From a virus: a stretch of 52,743 nucleotides of DNA. Of the stretch, positions 39,790 through 47,356 are shown piece after piece. Location of the stretch: the IMG/VR virus record IMGVR_UViG_3300031708_000013, positions 1 through 52,743 of that record. The stretch is one strand, 5' to 3'. The position numbers and the translations under genes are program-made. Every line of letters starts with the position of its first letter. Positions within the stretch are counted from its first letter, which is position 1. The notes under the pieces were generated by a model. It searched no databases. It was not told the origin of the DNA and saw nothing but the letters and a program-made list of their open reading frames with translations.

Positions 39790-41433
39790 CTAATAGAACT
39801 TCTCCCCTTGCAAATTATCGAAGTTATTTACGATATAGTCATCGTCTGGGTGATCGATCCACCCTCCAAGCCTAAGCTTAAATAAAGCTTGGCTCATGCT
39901 ATCTATAACGTCAAGAGAATCTGAATCATTAGGATAGGTGGCACACGCATTGAGGAATGTATCCGCAAATGGCCGTAATTGTGTATAGCTTGGAGCCTTA
40001 GCGGGTAGCCATATCTTACCAGCTTCAATGATGTGAGAGAACTTACGAAGTCGATCTATCTTCTTGCCACCAACTTCGTTTCTTGGGTCAAACTTAGTGA
40101 AGATAATACCCGCTCTGCTTAATTCCTGAATCAATGGCCCACCGTTAGCTTTGTTTTCAACCAATATCATATCGGGCCTCAAGATAAAGTCTTCCGGGAC
40201 TGGATCATCTCGTCTGGTATCAAGATAGTTCTTAGCAAGCCTTATCATCATACGCCTAACGTCCGGATGCTCTAATCTCCCTCTCCACATACTCAAGAGA
40301 ATGATTTGATTAGCATCGTATTGATCTTTAAAGACTCCCCATGTCGTACAGGCACTATAAGAAGCTGTTGCAGAATTGCTATAGGCTGTATCCCATGATT
40401 GAAGGATGTATTCACATCTAGGAGGGTTAGGATACTTCCACCACTTAAACCATGCTTTCTTAAGAATACCACCCTCGGCAGGGGCAGGACGTTGTTGTAA
40501 CTGTCCAGCTTGGATGTATTCTGTGCGCATTTTAGCTTTAAGTTTGGCAAGTTCCAAATGACCTATTCGCTCAGGCCATAATAGATATCCCTCTTCCTTT
40601 CTTGGATCAATCCATACCTTACCTTTCAGAGAAGGCAGAATAACAGTTGAACAACGTCTACCCTCTTCAAATTCCATAGGTAGGCAAAGATGAACGAGGT
40701 CAGGGATCTCTTGAGAAAGGATGTGTCCTGAGTAGTCTTGTGCATGAAGTCTTTGTTGAACAGCTATAAAACACCCAGTCTTAAGATCGTTTAGACGTGA
40801 GGAAAGAACGAAGTCACACCAATCGTTTGTGCTTTCACGAACTGTATCCGACTCTGTATCACCCGCATTGTTGGGGTCGTCCAGAACAATGATGTCACCA
40901 CCTTCACCCGTTGCCGTACCTCCAACAGATGAAGAAATGCGATACCCGGTCTTATCATTATCGAACCTAAGCTTTGTATTAACATCTCCGGCTAGATGAA
41001 ACAAATGCCCCCAACGATCCTTATACCACTTAGAATTGATGATGCGCCTACACTTGACGCTATCTTTCATGGCTAAGCGTTCAGCATAGGAAAGGTAAAG
41101 GAATTGGAGTTGAGGTTCGTCTATCCACCCCCACGCAGGAAACATCACAGAGACCGTTGTGGACTTCATACAGCGTGGAGGCATGTTTATAAGAAGGTTC
41201 TTGATGTGTCCCTTCTTGACGGCCTCTAGATGCTCACAGATGGCCTGAATATGCCACCCATCTACAAACTCTCTTCCTCCTTCGACAATATGCCACGCAC
41301 CTTGTATAAAGTTATGGAGGGTAGATCCGTAATGATTAGCTTCGTCTATGAATTGTTGATTGATAACGGGCTCAAAGGAATGAAGGCGTTCTTTCCAATC
41401 GGTAAGGAATTTGAGGCTGGAGGAAATACGCAA
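39790..41433 (-). CDS. Terminase large subunit
   Basis: 547 aa. ATPase: Walker A-like MPPRCMKST (84-92) and Walker B DIIVLDDP (180-187). Nuclease: SWDTAYS, LVENKANG and SDSLDVIDSMSQAL supply the acidic triad. Drives DNA packaging through the portal. The start is weak: the reading frame opens at TTG 41433 with no good ribosome site, so the true N-terminus may differ slightly. Confidence 0.9.
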   Translation of the reverse strand: MRISSSLKFLTDWKERLHSFEPVINQQFIDEANHYGSTLHNFIQGAWHIVEGGREFVDGWHIQAICEHLEAVKKGHIKNLLINMPPRCMKSTTVSVMFPAWGWIDEPQLQFLYLSYAERLAMKDSVKCRRIINSKWYKDRWGHLFHLAGDVNTKLRFDNDKTGYRISSSVGGTATGEGGDIIVLDDPNNAGDTESDTVRESTNDWCDFVLSSRLNDLKTGCFIAVQQRLHAQDYSGHILSQEIPDLVHLCLPMEFEEGRRCSTVILPSLKGKVWIDPRKEEGYLLWPERIGHLELAKLKAKMRTEYIQAGQLQQRPAPAEGGILKKAWFKWWKYPNPPRCEYILQSWDTAYSNSATASYSACTTWGVFKDQYDANQIILLSMWRGRLEHPDVRRMMIRLAKNYLDTRRDDPVPEDFILRPDMILVENKANGGPLIQELSRAGIIFTKFDPRNEVGGKKIDRLRKFSHIIEAGKIWLPAKAPSYTQLRPFADTFLNACATYPNDSDSLDVIDSMSQALFKLRLGGWIDHPDDDYIVNNFDNLQGEKFY

Positions 41434-41570
41434 ATAAAATCAATCTCATTGTGAATAACATGAGATATATTGTTACGGGAATTGATTAGAGGCGCAAGAT
41501 ATTTAAAATTTTATCTTTTAACTCATAAATAAACTACATTTCCTCATTTACATCATTAAGTCTTCAATGG

Positions 41571-41798
41571 TCATTTCACTTCCCCCTCCAGCCTATCCAA
41601 AGCTCTTTGCTCTGCTCGGTATTCTATGTAGAGTTGCTCTGCACGATCTTTGATCTTTTGGTCAATTGATAAAGTTTCATTGGGCAACCTGTTATAATGC
41701 CATCCATACAATGTACCTAAAGCTATCCCAACTGCAAAAATAATACATACCCAAAGAATAAACTTATTTACAAGCCAGTTTGCCAAAGCGTCACCCAT
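41571..41798 (-). CDS. Small membrane protein, TM plus charged helix (i-spanin-like)
   Basis: 75 aa: MGDALANWLVNKFILWVCII, then FAVGIALGTLYGW and a long charged helix (DQKIKDRAEQLYIEYRAEQR). N-terminal anchor plus periplasmic helix resembles an Rz-type inner spanin. Third of four consecutive leftward genes for tiny proteins, behind two double-TM proteins. Confidence 0.5.
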   Translation of the reverse strand: MGDALANWLVNKFILWVCIIFAVGIALGTLYGWHYNRLPNETLSIDQKIKDRAEQLYIEYRAEQRALDRLEGEVK

Positions 41799-41800
41799 CG

Positions 41801-41941
41801 TTAAGTCCTGTAGTAAATTGTGTAAACTAAAGATATGTTCAGCAAACAGAATAAAATAGCTGAAGAGCCGTATTGTTGCCACTCGATCAATAGTCCAATG
41901 AGTCCTGCAAGCAAGATTTGGAGATAAAAAAAGAAATACAT
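41801..41941 (-). CDS. Tiny membrane protein, 46 aa, two TM segments
   Basis: MYFFFYLQILLAGLIGLLIE, then SSAILFCLLNISLVYTIYYR. Two hydrophobic helices in a compact chain; holin-like. The stop is directly followed by the ATG at 41798. Spacing supports translation, although no strong ribosome site is visible. Confidence 0.45.
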   Translation of the reverse strand: MYFFFYLQILLAGLIGLLIEWQQYGSSAILFCLLNISLVYTIYYRT

Positions 41942-41946
41942 ACCCG

Positions 41947-42117
41947 TCACCCTCTATCCCATGGATTATCTTCTAACATACCCTTTATATCAGACAGAAG
42001 ACCTGCGACCATAAATGCAAAGATTCCCATTGCAGTCTTATAACAATCAAATCCCAAACAACCCCAAATGGCAATAGTGGAATATATCGGCCAAATATCA
42101 AAATTATTCTTTTTCAT
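41947..42117 (-). CDS. Small two-TM membrane protein, candidate holin, 56 aa
   Basis: FDIWPIYSTIAIWGCLGFD, then MGIFAFMVAGLLSDIKGML, ending NPWDRG. Two TM helices with a short loop and charged ends. Overlaps the upstream gene by 14 nt. A phage holin is the most economical reading next to a spanin-like gene. Confidence 0.5.
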   Translation of the reverse strand: MKKNNFDIWPIYSTIAIWGCLGFDCYKTAMGIFAFMVAGLLSDIKGMLEDNPWDRG

Positions 42118-42292
42118 CGTTCTTTTCTCTATTTGATTCTACTATATCACGTACGACCGTTATAAGTGATTCCGTGTCCTGATCTGTGTCGTATACATCC
42201 AAAGCAACAGTTAAATATGCTATAGCGTATTTAGGCTTAGATATACCTCTCAAAAGATCATCTCTAAATGTTCTTAGTTCTCTCATCATCAT
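42104..42292 (-). CDS. Addiction-module antidote-like N-terminal fragment, 62 aa
   Basis: MRELRTFRDDLLRGISKPKY, then AIAYLTVALDVYDTDQDTES. It resembles the N-terminal half of 'addiction module antidote' proteins (AxYLxxALxxxDxxxLLxxLxDI), which normally continue into a helix-turn-helix missing here. So it is either a truncated antitoxin or an unrelated helical protein. Confidence 0.45.
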   Translation of the reverse strand: MMMRELRTFRDDLLRGISKPKYAIAYLTVALDVYDTDQDTESLITVVRDIVESNREKNDEKE

Positions 42293-42358
42293 TCTCCTAT
42301 TGTTAATAACTACTTCCTCATCTTTATCAACCCAAAAACACTATGTCAACAATTTTTA

Positions 42359-42387
42359 TTGACAATGGCTTGCCATTGGCCTATGTT
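42359..42387 (+). promoter_or_regulatory. Promoter with palindromic operator for the RelB-like gene
   Basis: TTGACA (42359-42364), a 17-bp spacer and TATGTT (42382-42387). The spacer is covered by the perfect inverted repeat CAATGGC-TT-GCCATTG (42363-42378), as expected for a self-repressing RelB/DinJ-type antitoxin. Confidence 0.7.
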
Positions 42388-42411
42388 AATACGTGAAAGG
42401 AGTTCATAAGT

Positions 42412-42627
42412 ATGTCCAAAAGATCAGAAACTAGTAAAAAACTAATATTGTGGATAGACAAAGAGATCAAGGAAAAAGGGGATGAAATCATCTATAACTT
42501 AGGATTAAAGCCAGCAACGGTTATAAACCTCATGTATAGGCAGATCATCAATCAGAGGGAGATACCTTTTAAGATAACGATGCCGGATATCCTACTTTCG
42601 CCAAATCCCAATATCACAAGACGGTAG
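42412..42627 (+). CDS. RelB/DinJ-family antitoxin-like protein without a toxin
   Basis: 71 aa. IIYNLGLKPATVINLMYRQI, then EIPFKITMP matches the RelB/DinJ ribbon-helix-helix pattern (LGLxxxxAIxxxxxxxxxxxxIPFxIxxP). The following gene is not RelE/YafQ-like, so it is orphan. The promoter spacer palindrome supports DNA binding. AAGGAG lies upstream. Confidence 0.72.
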   Translation: MSKRSETSKKLILWIDKEIKEKGDEIIYNLGLKPATVINLMYRQIINQREIPFKITMPDILLSPNPNITRR

Positions 42628-42654
42628 ATTAAGAATAATTAAAGGAGATGAAAA

Positions 42655-42867
42655 ATGAGTGAAAACAAACAAGAATATTACATTATTGACCCAGAAACCG
42701 GGGATACAATTGATATGAGAGGGACAGATCCCGATATCTTGGAGGGAATTATGTATTCTTATGAAGGCAACTCAGAAGATGCAGATCGTATTGGAGTCTT
42801 TCTCTACCAGAACTATATGTATTCTAAGAGAGAAGGAACTTATACGGCATTTGGGGCATATGATTAA
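42655..42867 (+). CDS. Acidic hypothetical protein, 70 aa
   Basis: SENKQEYYIIDPETGDTIDM, then YSYEGNSEDADRIG. Very acidic and Tyr-rich, follows the RelB-like gene with AAAGGAGAT before its ATG. Could be a small inhibitor or DNA mimic from its charge, but no family is known to me. Confidence 0.5.
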   Translation: MSENKQEYYIIDPETGDTIDMRGTDPDILEGIMYSYEGNSEDADRIGVFLYQNYMYSKREGTYTAFGAYD

Positions 42868-42880
42868 CAGGAGAAAATAA

Positions 42881-43138
42881 ATGAATAAGGAACTTGAAGA
42901 TAAACTTATGTCAGTGGTTAAAGACTACACCAAACCAGTGGCTATAGAATCACTCGTGAGATGTATATGTAATTCTGCCTCGCAAGAGTGGGACGGGTCG
43001 CCACCTTCCAATCAAATCTATCAACTAGGATATCTTATAAATAACATTACCAACCAGATGCATCAGTATTTTGCCCCTCTTTTTCATCACGTTTCGTTGA
43101 TGACTGCTCCAGGGGTTGAAAAGAAAGATATGCATTGA
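42881..43138 (+). CDS. Hypothetical protein, 85 aa
   Basis: MNKELEDKLMSVVKDYTKPV..., third gene of the rightward block, with AGGAG upstream. Its 3' end overlaps the convergent gene 43047-43238 by ~90 nt, so one C-terminus may be longer than real. Confidence 0.45.
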   Translation: MNKELEDKLMSVVKDYTKPVAIESLVRCICNSASQEWDGSPPSNQIYQLGYLINNITNQMHQYFAPLFHHVSLMTAPGVEKKDMH

Positions 43139-43238
43139 CCTGTATCTTCCCTGATGATTCATCTATTACCTCATATACTTGAACATGGAGATTGTCAGGG
43201 AATTCTTTAAGACGTTTGATGTAATCCTTCAAGACCAT
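43047..43238 (-). CDS. Small protein related to the 'xELIxxLxK' family, 63 aa
   Basis: MVLKDYIKRLKEFPDNLHVQ..., helix then strand as in 2542-2712. Overlaps the 10 nt at the end of 43229-43342, as in a tight leftward operon, and converges with 42881-43138. Confidence 0.5.
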   Translation of the reverse strand: MVLKDYIKRLKEFPDNLHVQVYEVIDESSGKIQVNAYLSFQPLEQSSTKRDEKEGQNTDASGW

Positions 43239-43342
43239 ATAACAAATGATCCAAAAACATATACGAACACAGCTACCATGATACCAAGATAAAGCCCTAA
43301 TAGGAAAGATCGTGGGCTAAAGCCAATTTCTTCGTCTGTCAT
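43229..43342 (-). CDS. Tiny single-TM protein, 37 aa
   Basis: MTDEEIGFSPRSFLLGLYLG, then IMVAVFVYVFGSFVIWS. Its ATG directly follows the stop of the small-terminase candidate (TAAATG). One TM helix reaching the C-terminus. Role unknown. Confidence 0.5.
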   Translation of the reverse strand: MTDEEIGFSPRSFLLGLYLGIMVAVFVYVFGSFVIWS

Positions 43343-43777
43343 TTAAATTCCTGCCTTTTTCATACGTTCGTTAATATCGCTTATCATTTCAGCTATGGTC
43401 GTTGTCTCAATCGTCTTTTGACGGGAATTTATCATAGAGAAGAGCTTCTCACCCTCATCAATGGTAATATGACCATCTGCGACTTCTTTAAAAATGATGG
43501 TCTGATTCTTTGTAATATCTTCAAGAGTATTAAGCCTTCCAACATCAATCTTGATAGCTCTAGCACCTTTGGCATTAGGCAATACTTTATTAACGAGAAA
43601 CATTGCTACGTCTTTATCGCCTTCAGTGGCTAACTTATCTAACATATCGTAATGACTCCTGACTCTTTCTTCACCAATTCTATGTAGTTCTAGTAGGGCT
43701 TTGTTCTTGCTGCCATTCTGTCTTCCATTTTGGATTTTGTTTCCATTGTTTAAAGTCGAATTTCCTGTAGAAGTCAT
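43343..43777 (-). CDS. Terminase small-subunit candidate
   Basis: 144 aa. Basic N-terminus (NGNKIQNGRQNGSKNKALLE), then a segment like LATEGDKDVAMFLVNKVLPN, RAIKIDVGRLNTLEDI and ADGHITIDEGEKLFSMI. This order matches a family often encoded beside phage terminases (GRPxGxxNKATL...EGDxxALxLxLxRxLPPxRxRPIxxDLPxL...VAxGExTPxEAxxL). Would recognise the packaging start. Separated from the large subunit by 1.9 kb, which is unusual. Confidence 0.5.
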   Translation of the reverse strand: MTSTGNSTLNNGNKIQNGRQNGSKNKALLELHRIGEERVRSHYDMLDKLATEGDKDVAMFLVNKVLPNAKGARAIKIDVGRLNTLEDITKNQTIIFKEVADGHITIDEGEKLFSMINSRQKTIETTTIAEMISDINERMKKAGI

Positions 43778-44193
43778 TGATTACTTACAACCTTTTCATA
43801 TAAATCGTTAATATCAAAACCTTTTAAATATATTATGCCTCTTTTTTCTAATGATTTCTTTTTTTCTTCATAATCTTTATCTGACTTTATTTTATTATCT
43901 TTTTCTATAATATCAATTAAATAAACTAGACAGAAAGTTTCCTCTTTTTTTATTTCGTGGGGATTAAACAACCCTCCAATCGTCTTAAGGGTGGTTTTTG
44001 TAAAAGGGAAAAGGACTATCAAATCAGCGTGATGATGACGTAATACGGATATTCTGGCATCAGGATAAGAATCAAACATATCCAAAAGCTTAATTATTTT
44101 ATTCTTCTTGAGCTCTTCATCTGATAGACGAGGGATGAATTTCTTCTCAGCAGCCTTAACTTCTTTGGTGGGAGTGGTTTTAGTCTTTTTCAT
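43774..44193 (-). CDS. Hypothetical protein, 139 aa
   Basis: MKKTKTTPTKEVKAAEKKFI..., a lysine-rich start, then DARISVLRHHHADLIVLFPF and a helical end. The ATG at 44193 has GAGG 6 nt before it and is preferred to a TTG at 44205. Unrecognised. Confidence 0.55.
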   Translation of the reverse strand: MKKTKTTPTKEVKAAEKKFIPRLSDEELKKNKIIKLLDMFDSYPDARISVLRHHHADLIVLFPFTKTTLKTIGGLFNPHEIKKEETFCLVYLIDIIEKDNKIKSDKDYEEKKKSLEKRGIIYLKGFDINDLYEKVVSNQ

Positions 44194-44905
44194 TTGGTGC
44201 CTCAATGTTAATTCCTAATGACTTGATACAATCTTCTCGTGAGATCATCTCAAAGGTTCTTTCAATGTGAATGATATCTTCAAGGAGAAAACAGGTGTTG
44301 GGATCAGAAAGCATATTCTGGCCGTCTGATGTATAATACCAAAGCTCTTTGTTTGGGATTGTAGTTCCCCCTATCTTGGTTCGGTAGTAAGCAAAGTCAT
44401 TGACCTCTTTGTCATAGAATCTCAACATACCGTTCTTGGCCCCAAGCTCCAGGGATGGGTAATTGGAGTATATTTCATTATCGACTCTATCCCATTGGCG
44501 CCAGCAACGATCAACACCCAATTGTTGAATAGTTACTAACCTCATAGAAGGAATGAGCTCAAACGCTTCTACCCAATCCTTAACATAAAATTTAATTGTT
44601 GGATCAATCGGCCAAACGATATCAATTTGGAAAAAATATGAACTAGTGATCTCTTTTTCATGTTCACAATCTCTGTAATTAGAGCACCCTTCTACACAAC
44701 CCCAAATCATTCTTTTGACATTTAGAGGGATGTCACTCTGATAGGGAATTAATTTTGCTATACTTTGATCGGGAAGCCAGTTTTTTGATGCGCTCCAATA
44801 GTTCCTGATTATCCAGTATTTAAGCTCTTCATGTGTACACTTATACTTTTCGTGCAAGATTCGATAAACTTCTGGATATCTAATAAATTCTGGAAGAGTG
44901 GTCAT
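44180..44905 (-). CDS. Hypothetical protein, 241 aa
   Basis: MTTLPEFIRYPEVYRILHEK..., with a His/Cys cluster WGCVEGCSNYRDCEHEKE (residues ~68-85) that could bind zinc, and many aromatic residues. First gene of the leftward terminase-side operon. Its function is not evident. Confidence 0.55.
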   Translation of the reverse strand: MTTLPEFIRYPEVYRILHEKYKCTHEELKYWIIRNYWSASKNWLPDQSIAKLIPYQSDIPLNVKRMIWGCVEGCSNYRDCEHEKEITSSYFFQIDIVWPIDPTIKFYVKDWVEAFELIPSMRLVTIQQLGVDRCWRQWDRVDNEIYSNYPSLELGAKNGMLRFYDKEVNDFAYYRTKIGGTTIPNKELWYYTSDGQNMLSDPNTCFLLEDIIHIERTFEMISREDCIKSLGINIEAPNEKD

Positions 44906-44913
44906 GAATATTC

Positions 44914-45012
44914 CTATATGTAATATCTAATGATGTATTCAAAGAGAATGATTGAACAAAATATGAGCAAGAAGCATAAATAGAGAAATAAGATAAACTC
45001 CATGGGATTCAT
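44914..45012 (-). CDS. Possible tiny membrane peptide, 32 aa (weak)
   Basis: MNPMEFILFLYLCFLLIFCS... is hydrophobic to the end. A second frame (ATG at 45022, 27 aa) has the better ribosome site GGGAAAGAG, so which frame is used, if any, is unclear. Nothing else is seen in 44906-45110. Confidence 0.25.
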   Translation of the reverse strand: MNPMEFILFLYLCFLLIFCSIILFEYIIRYYI

Positions 45013-45110
45013 AGTTGTTCATCTCTTTCCCTGTTATCAGACACATATCACCTAATAAATAAAATTTTATCTATTTTATGATAATACTACCTTTTAAAAA
45101 AATTCCACAA

Positions 45111-45389
45111 TTAAATTTCTCCTGCATCTACATAATCTGCAATATCAAGAAGTTTTCGTTTAAATGATTCAAGAGCCCCAACCATTGGAAAACATTTAAT
45201 TTTATCGGTATTTATTGAGTATTGAGTAAGAATAAGATCATCTTCAATCCAAGCCAGGGCAACAAAGCCCTGGCACTTTTTTTCTTTACAAGATTTTAAA
45301 AATGTTTCTATTCCATCAATAGATCCTTTGTGATATTTTTTCTTTTTAAAGCGTTGCTTCTTAAAAGGTATCACATTGATTTCATTCAT
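45111..45389 (-). CDS. Hypothetical basic protein, 92 aa
   Basis: MNEINVIPFKKQRFKKKKYH, then GFVALAWIEDDLILTQYSIN. The hydrophobic strand pattern and basic start suggest a small alpha/beta protein. The start overlaps the upstream stop (ATGA). Confidence 0.5.
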   Translation of the reverse strand: MNEINVIPFKKQRFKKKKYHKGSIDGIETFLKSCKEKKCQGFVALAWIEDDLILTQYSINTDKIKCFPMVGALESFKRKLLDIADYVDAGEI

Positions 45390-46204
45390 TTAATAATGAT
45401 ACATCCCGCAGGCAAATATCCACCATTATTTCCACATTCAGGAGTTTCAGGGTCATCATGCTTATAGGTAAGCTCTTTCCGGTAAAAATCCTTCTTTAAC
45501 AGTTCTGGCTCTTTTGAGATCTTTAAAGTAAGGCCATAGGTTATTTTAATGGTGGTGTGATAAACATCTACGGCAGAATAGACATGTCGAGCGTGACGCG
45601 TCTTTCTCTGCCACTGTGACGTGATAACCCATTCTTTGAAACAAACGGCTACATCGGAAGCTCCAACTCTTTCTTCTCTCATTTCCAAATCAAAGAGAGC
45701 TTCACCCTTTTCTCTGAATATTGAGCCATCTTCACGTTTGTATTCCTTGATTAAATAGGTGGTGACCCTTCCCCCAAGAGTTAGAACCCCTGAGTTTTCC
45801 TCTAATTCTCTCATATAGACATAAGGGTATTCTTGTTCTTTCAGAAAGACCTTGTCGAGTTTACGATGTCCACAGATTACTGAAGTGTTGATTTGGCACT
45901 GCGAGGATTTGTGGTGATCGTCGTGTAGCCATGTCTTAGTGAAAAAAGGCTGTATAGACAGGGTCTTGGTCTTTTCATTGGTTGTTGCGTCTACAATGGC
46001 CATTATGATCGTGTCGTGAGGCACCAGCTCGCGGATGGATACAATTGTATGTTGATCCTTAAAGAATTCGTCTTCAATGACTCCTATGCCTTCAGCCCCT
46101 TTAGCATTTGGGGAAAGAAGGGCAAATAACATGCCAAAAATGAAGGTTATGAGAATTGTTGAAAGGACAAGGGGAAGGATAAGATGTTTTGATTTGTTTT
46201 CCAT
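45386..46204 (-). CDS. Exported or membrane-anchored hypothetical protein, 272 aa
   Basis: N-terminal hydrophobic signal (LILPLVLSTILITFIFGMLF) with possible cleavage near NAKGAEG, then a polar beta-rich domain with six Cys/His-containing spots (QINTSVICGHRK, ETPECGNNGGYLPAGCIIIK). Disulfides are possible in the periplasm. No enzyme motif was recognised; it could be a moron product. Confidence 0.5.
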   Translation of the reverse strand: MENKSKHLILPLVLSTILITFIFGMLFALLSPNAKGAEGIGVIEDEFFKDQHTIVSIRELVPHDTIIMAIVDATTNEKTKTLSIQPFFTKTWLHDDHHKSSQCQINTSVICGHRKLDKVFLKEQEYPYVYMRELEENSGVLTLGGRVTTYLIKEYKREDGSIFREKGEALFDLEMREERVGASDVAVCFKEWVITSQWQRKTRHARHVYSAVDVYHTTIKITYGLTLKISKEPELLKKDFYRKELTYKHDDPETPECGNNGGYLPAGCIIIK

Positions 46205-46209
46205 GATGT

Positions 46210-46650
46210 TTACTCCTCAAGATCTAATGAGTCTAGATACTCTTTAAATTTAGCAAACTTTATACATTTTGAACAAGGCTTCATCCATATTTTCCATAAT
46301 CCCCATTTTAAAGGAGGCCCCGCAATAATTTCAAAGTTTTTTATTTGATTGTCGTTGATGATTAATCCTGATTTTTCCATGCAATCAAAAACAATCTTAA
46401 GCCCATTGTCTCTATCTCTTTTTCTGTTATCTGGGGGAAATTGGATGATTTTAACAGAGACATCATCATCGCCAAAGGTAAAGGCTCTTGTTGTGTAAAA
46501 GATAGTTGAGACAGCGACCTTCTTATAGCTACGTGCATCTTTGGTAAGATATCTTCCCCTTTTATTGTTTGGAGAGGATTCTAAGGCATTTACGTACATT
46601 TTGTTGACAGAGGGTGGCCAAGCAAGGTCAAATTGAATTTCTTGAGTCAT
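46210..46650 (-). CDS. rusA: RusA-family Holliday junction resolvase
   Basis: 146 aa. WPPSVNKMYV near the start, then NRKRDRDNGLKIVFDCMEKS with D79, D81 and D89 and GLIINDNQI with D100 reproduce the RusA motif (RxDxDNxxKxxxDxLxxxGxxxDDxQI). Resolves branched DNA in phage recombination before packaging and pairs with the RecA-like ATPase at 49552. The C-terminus adds a CSKC motif. Confidence 0.85.
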   Translation of the reverse strand: MTQEIQFDLAWPPSVNKMYVNALESSPNNKRGRYLTKDARSYKKVAVSTIFYTTRAFTFGDDDVSVKIIQFPPDNRKRDRDNGLKIVFDCMEKSGLIINDNQIKNFEIIAGPPLKWGLWKIWMKPCSKCIKFAKFKEYLDSLDLEE

Positions 46651-46715
46651 GGCTTATCCCCCAAATCCATAAAATTTTAGGGATTGCCCCCAAAATTAAA
46701 GTTGCGTAATATATT

Positions 46716-46750
46716 TTTATAAATCTACTCCTATTGATTTATAAGTCTAC
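46716..46750. repeat. 13-bp imperfect direct repeat, 22-bp spacing
   Basis: TTTATAAATCTAC (46716-46728) and TTTATAAGTCTAC (46738-46750) start exactly 22 bp apart in the 115-bp gap upstream of rusA. Possible regulator-binding tandem site. No other gene seen in 46651-46765. Confidence 0.4.
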
Positions 46751-46765
46751 TTTACCATAGACTAA

Positions 46766-47038
46766 CTACTGGGGTGGGTCATCTTTGTTTAGTTTCACTA
46801 AGGGGGGATGATCTAGCTCCGGCATTTCATTTATTAGATTCATTGGTATAGAATCAGCTAAGAAATTAAGAAAGTCTAACTCCCTTACCGCTGATTGCTT
46901 AACACCATTAAAAAACCCCACTCCACCATGGTCATTGTTAATTTCAATTATGAGGTTCTCTAAATTTTTACACCTCTTTTTCAAGAGATCGTGTTGATTT
47001 ATTAATATAAATCTTAAAAAATCTATTTCATTCATCAT
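46766..47038 (-). CDS. Hypothetical protein, 90 aa
   Basis: MMNEIDFLRFILINQHDLLK..., helical with a Pro-rich acidic end (LDHPPLVKLNKDDPPQ). Overlaps the end of the helix-turn-helix gene by 11 nt, so likely coupled to it. Unrecognised. Confidence 0.5.
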   Translation of the reverse strand: MMNEIDFLRFILINQHDLLKKRCKNLENLIIEINNDHGGVGFFNGVKQSAVRELDFLNFLADSIPMNLINEMPELDHPPLVKLNKDDPPQ

Positions 47039-47228
47039 GGTTTACCCTTTTGAAAGAATTCTCAAAATATTCTACAACATCCTTTCGGCGGAAAAAGTAC
47101 TTAAATCCTGGGCGACTAAAGGGCAAATCAATGTGTCCCTCCATAAGCTCCTTCATAAACCGACGATACCCAATGTGCATTATTTTTGAAGCTTCGTGAG
47201 CACCAATGTATTCTTTTTTCTTTTTCAT
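47028..47228 (-). CDS. Small excisionase/MerR-like helix-turn-helix protein, 66 aa
   Basis: EYIGAHEASKIMHIGYRRFM, then LPFSRPGFKYFFRRKDVVEY is a winged-helix 'helix_turn_helix_17' pattern (xxxAxxLxIxxRTVxRxxxxGxLPxxRxGxxxRFRxxDVxxY). Such proteins act as excisionases or small repressors. Lies just behind the initiator gene. Confidence 0.65.
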   Translation of the reverse strand: MKKKKEYIGAHEASKIMHIGYRRFMKELMEGHIDLPFSRPGFKYFFRRKDVVEYFENSFKRVNHDE

Positions 47229-47356
47229 CTAAAAATCAATCTCTGCAAATCATTGTTATCTGTTATTAGCATCTTAATTTTTCTTCCACAATATGGAATT
47301 TGAGTTAATCCCGTGATTTATCAACAAACACCACACTGCTAAGCAATGTATTTGGT

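Noticed and set aside
41798-41882. N-terminal extension of the 75-aa spanin-like protein to 103 aa
   Set aside because: It would overlap the double-TM gene 41801-41941 completely; the ATG at 41798 directly follows that gene's stop.
45386-46204. Endolysin assignment for the exported 272-aa protein
   Set aside because: Signal sequence is present but no catalytic motif of any endolysin class could be seen.
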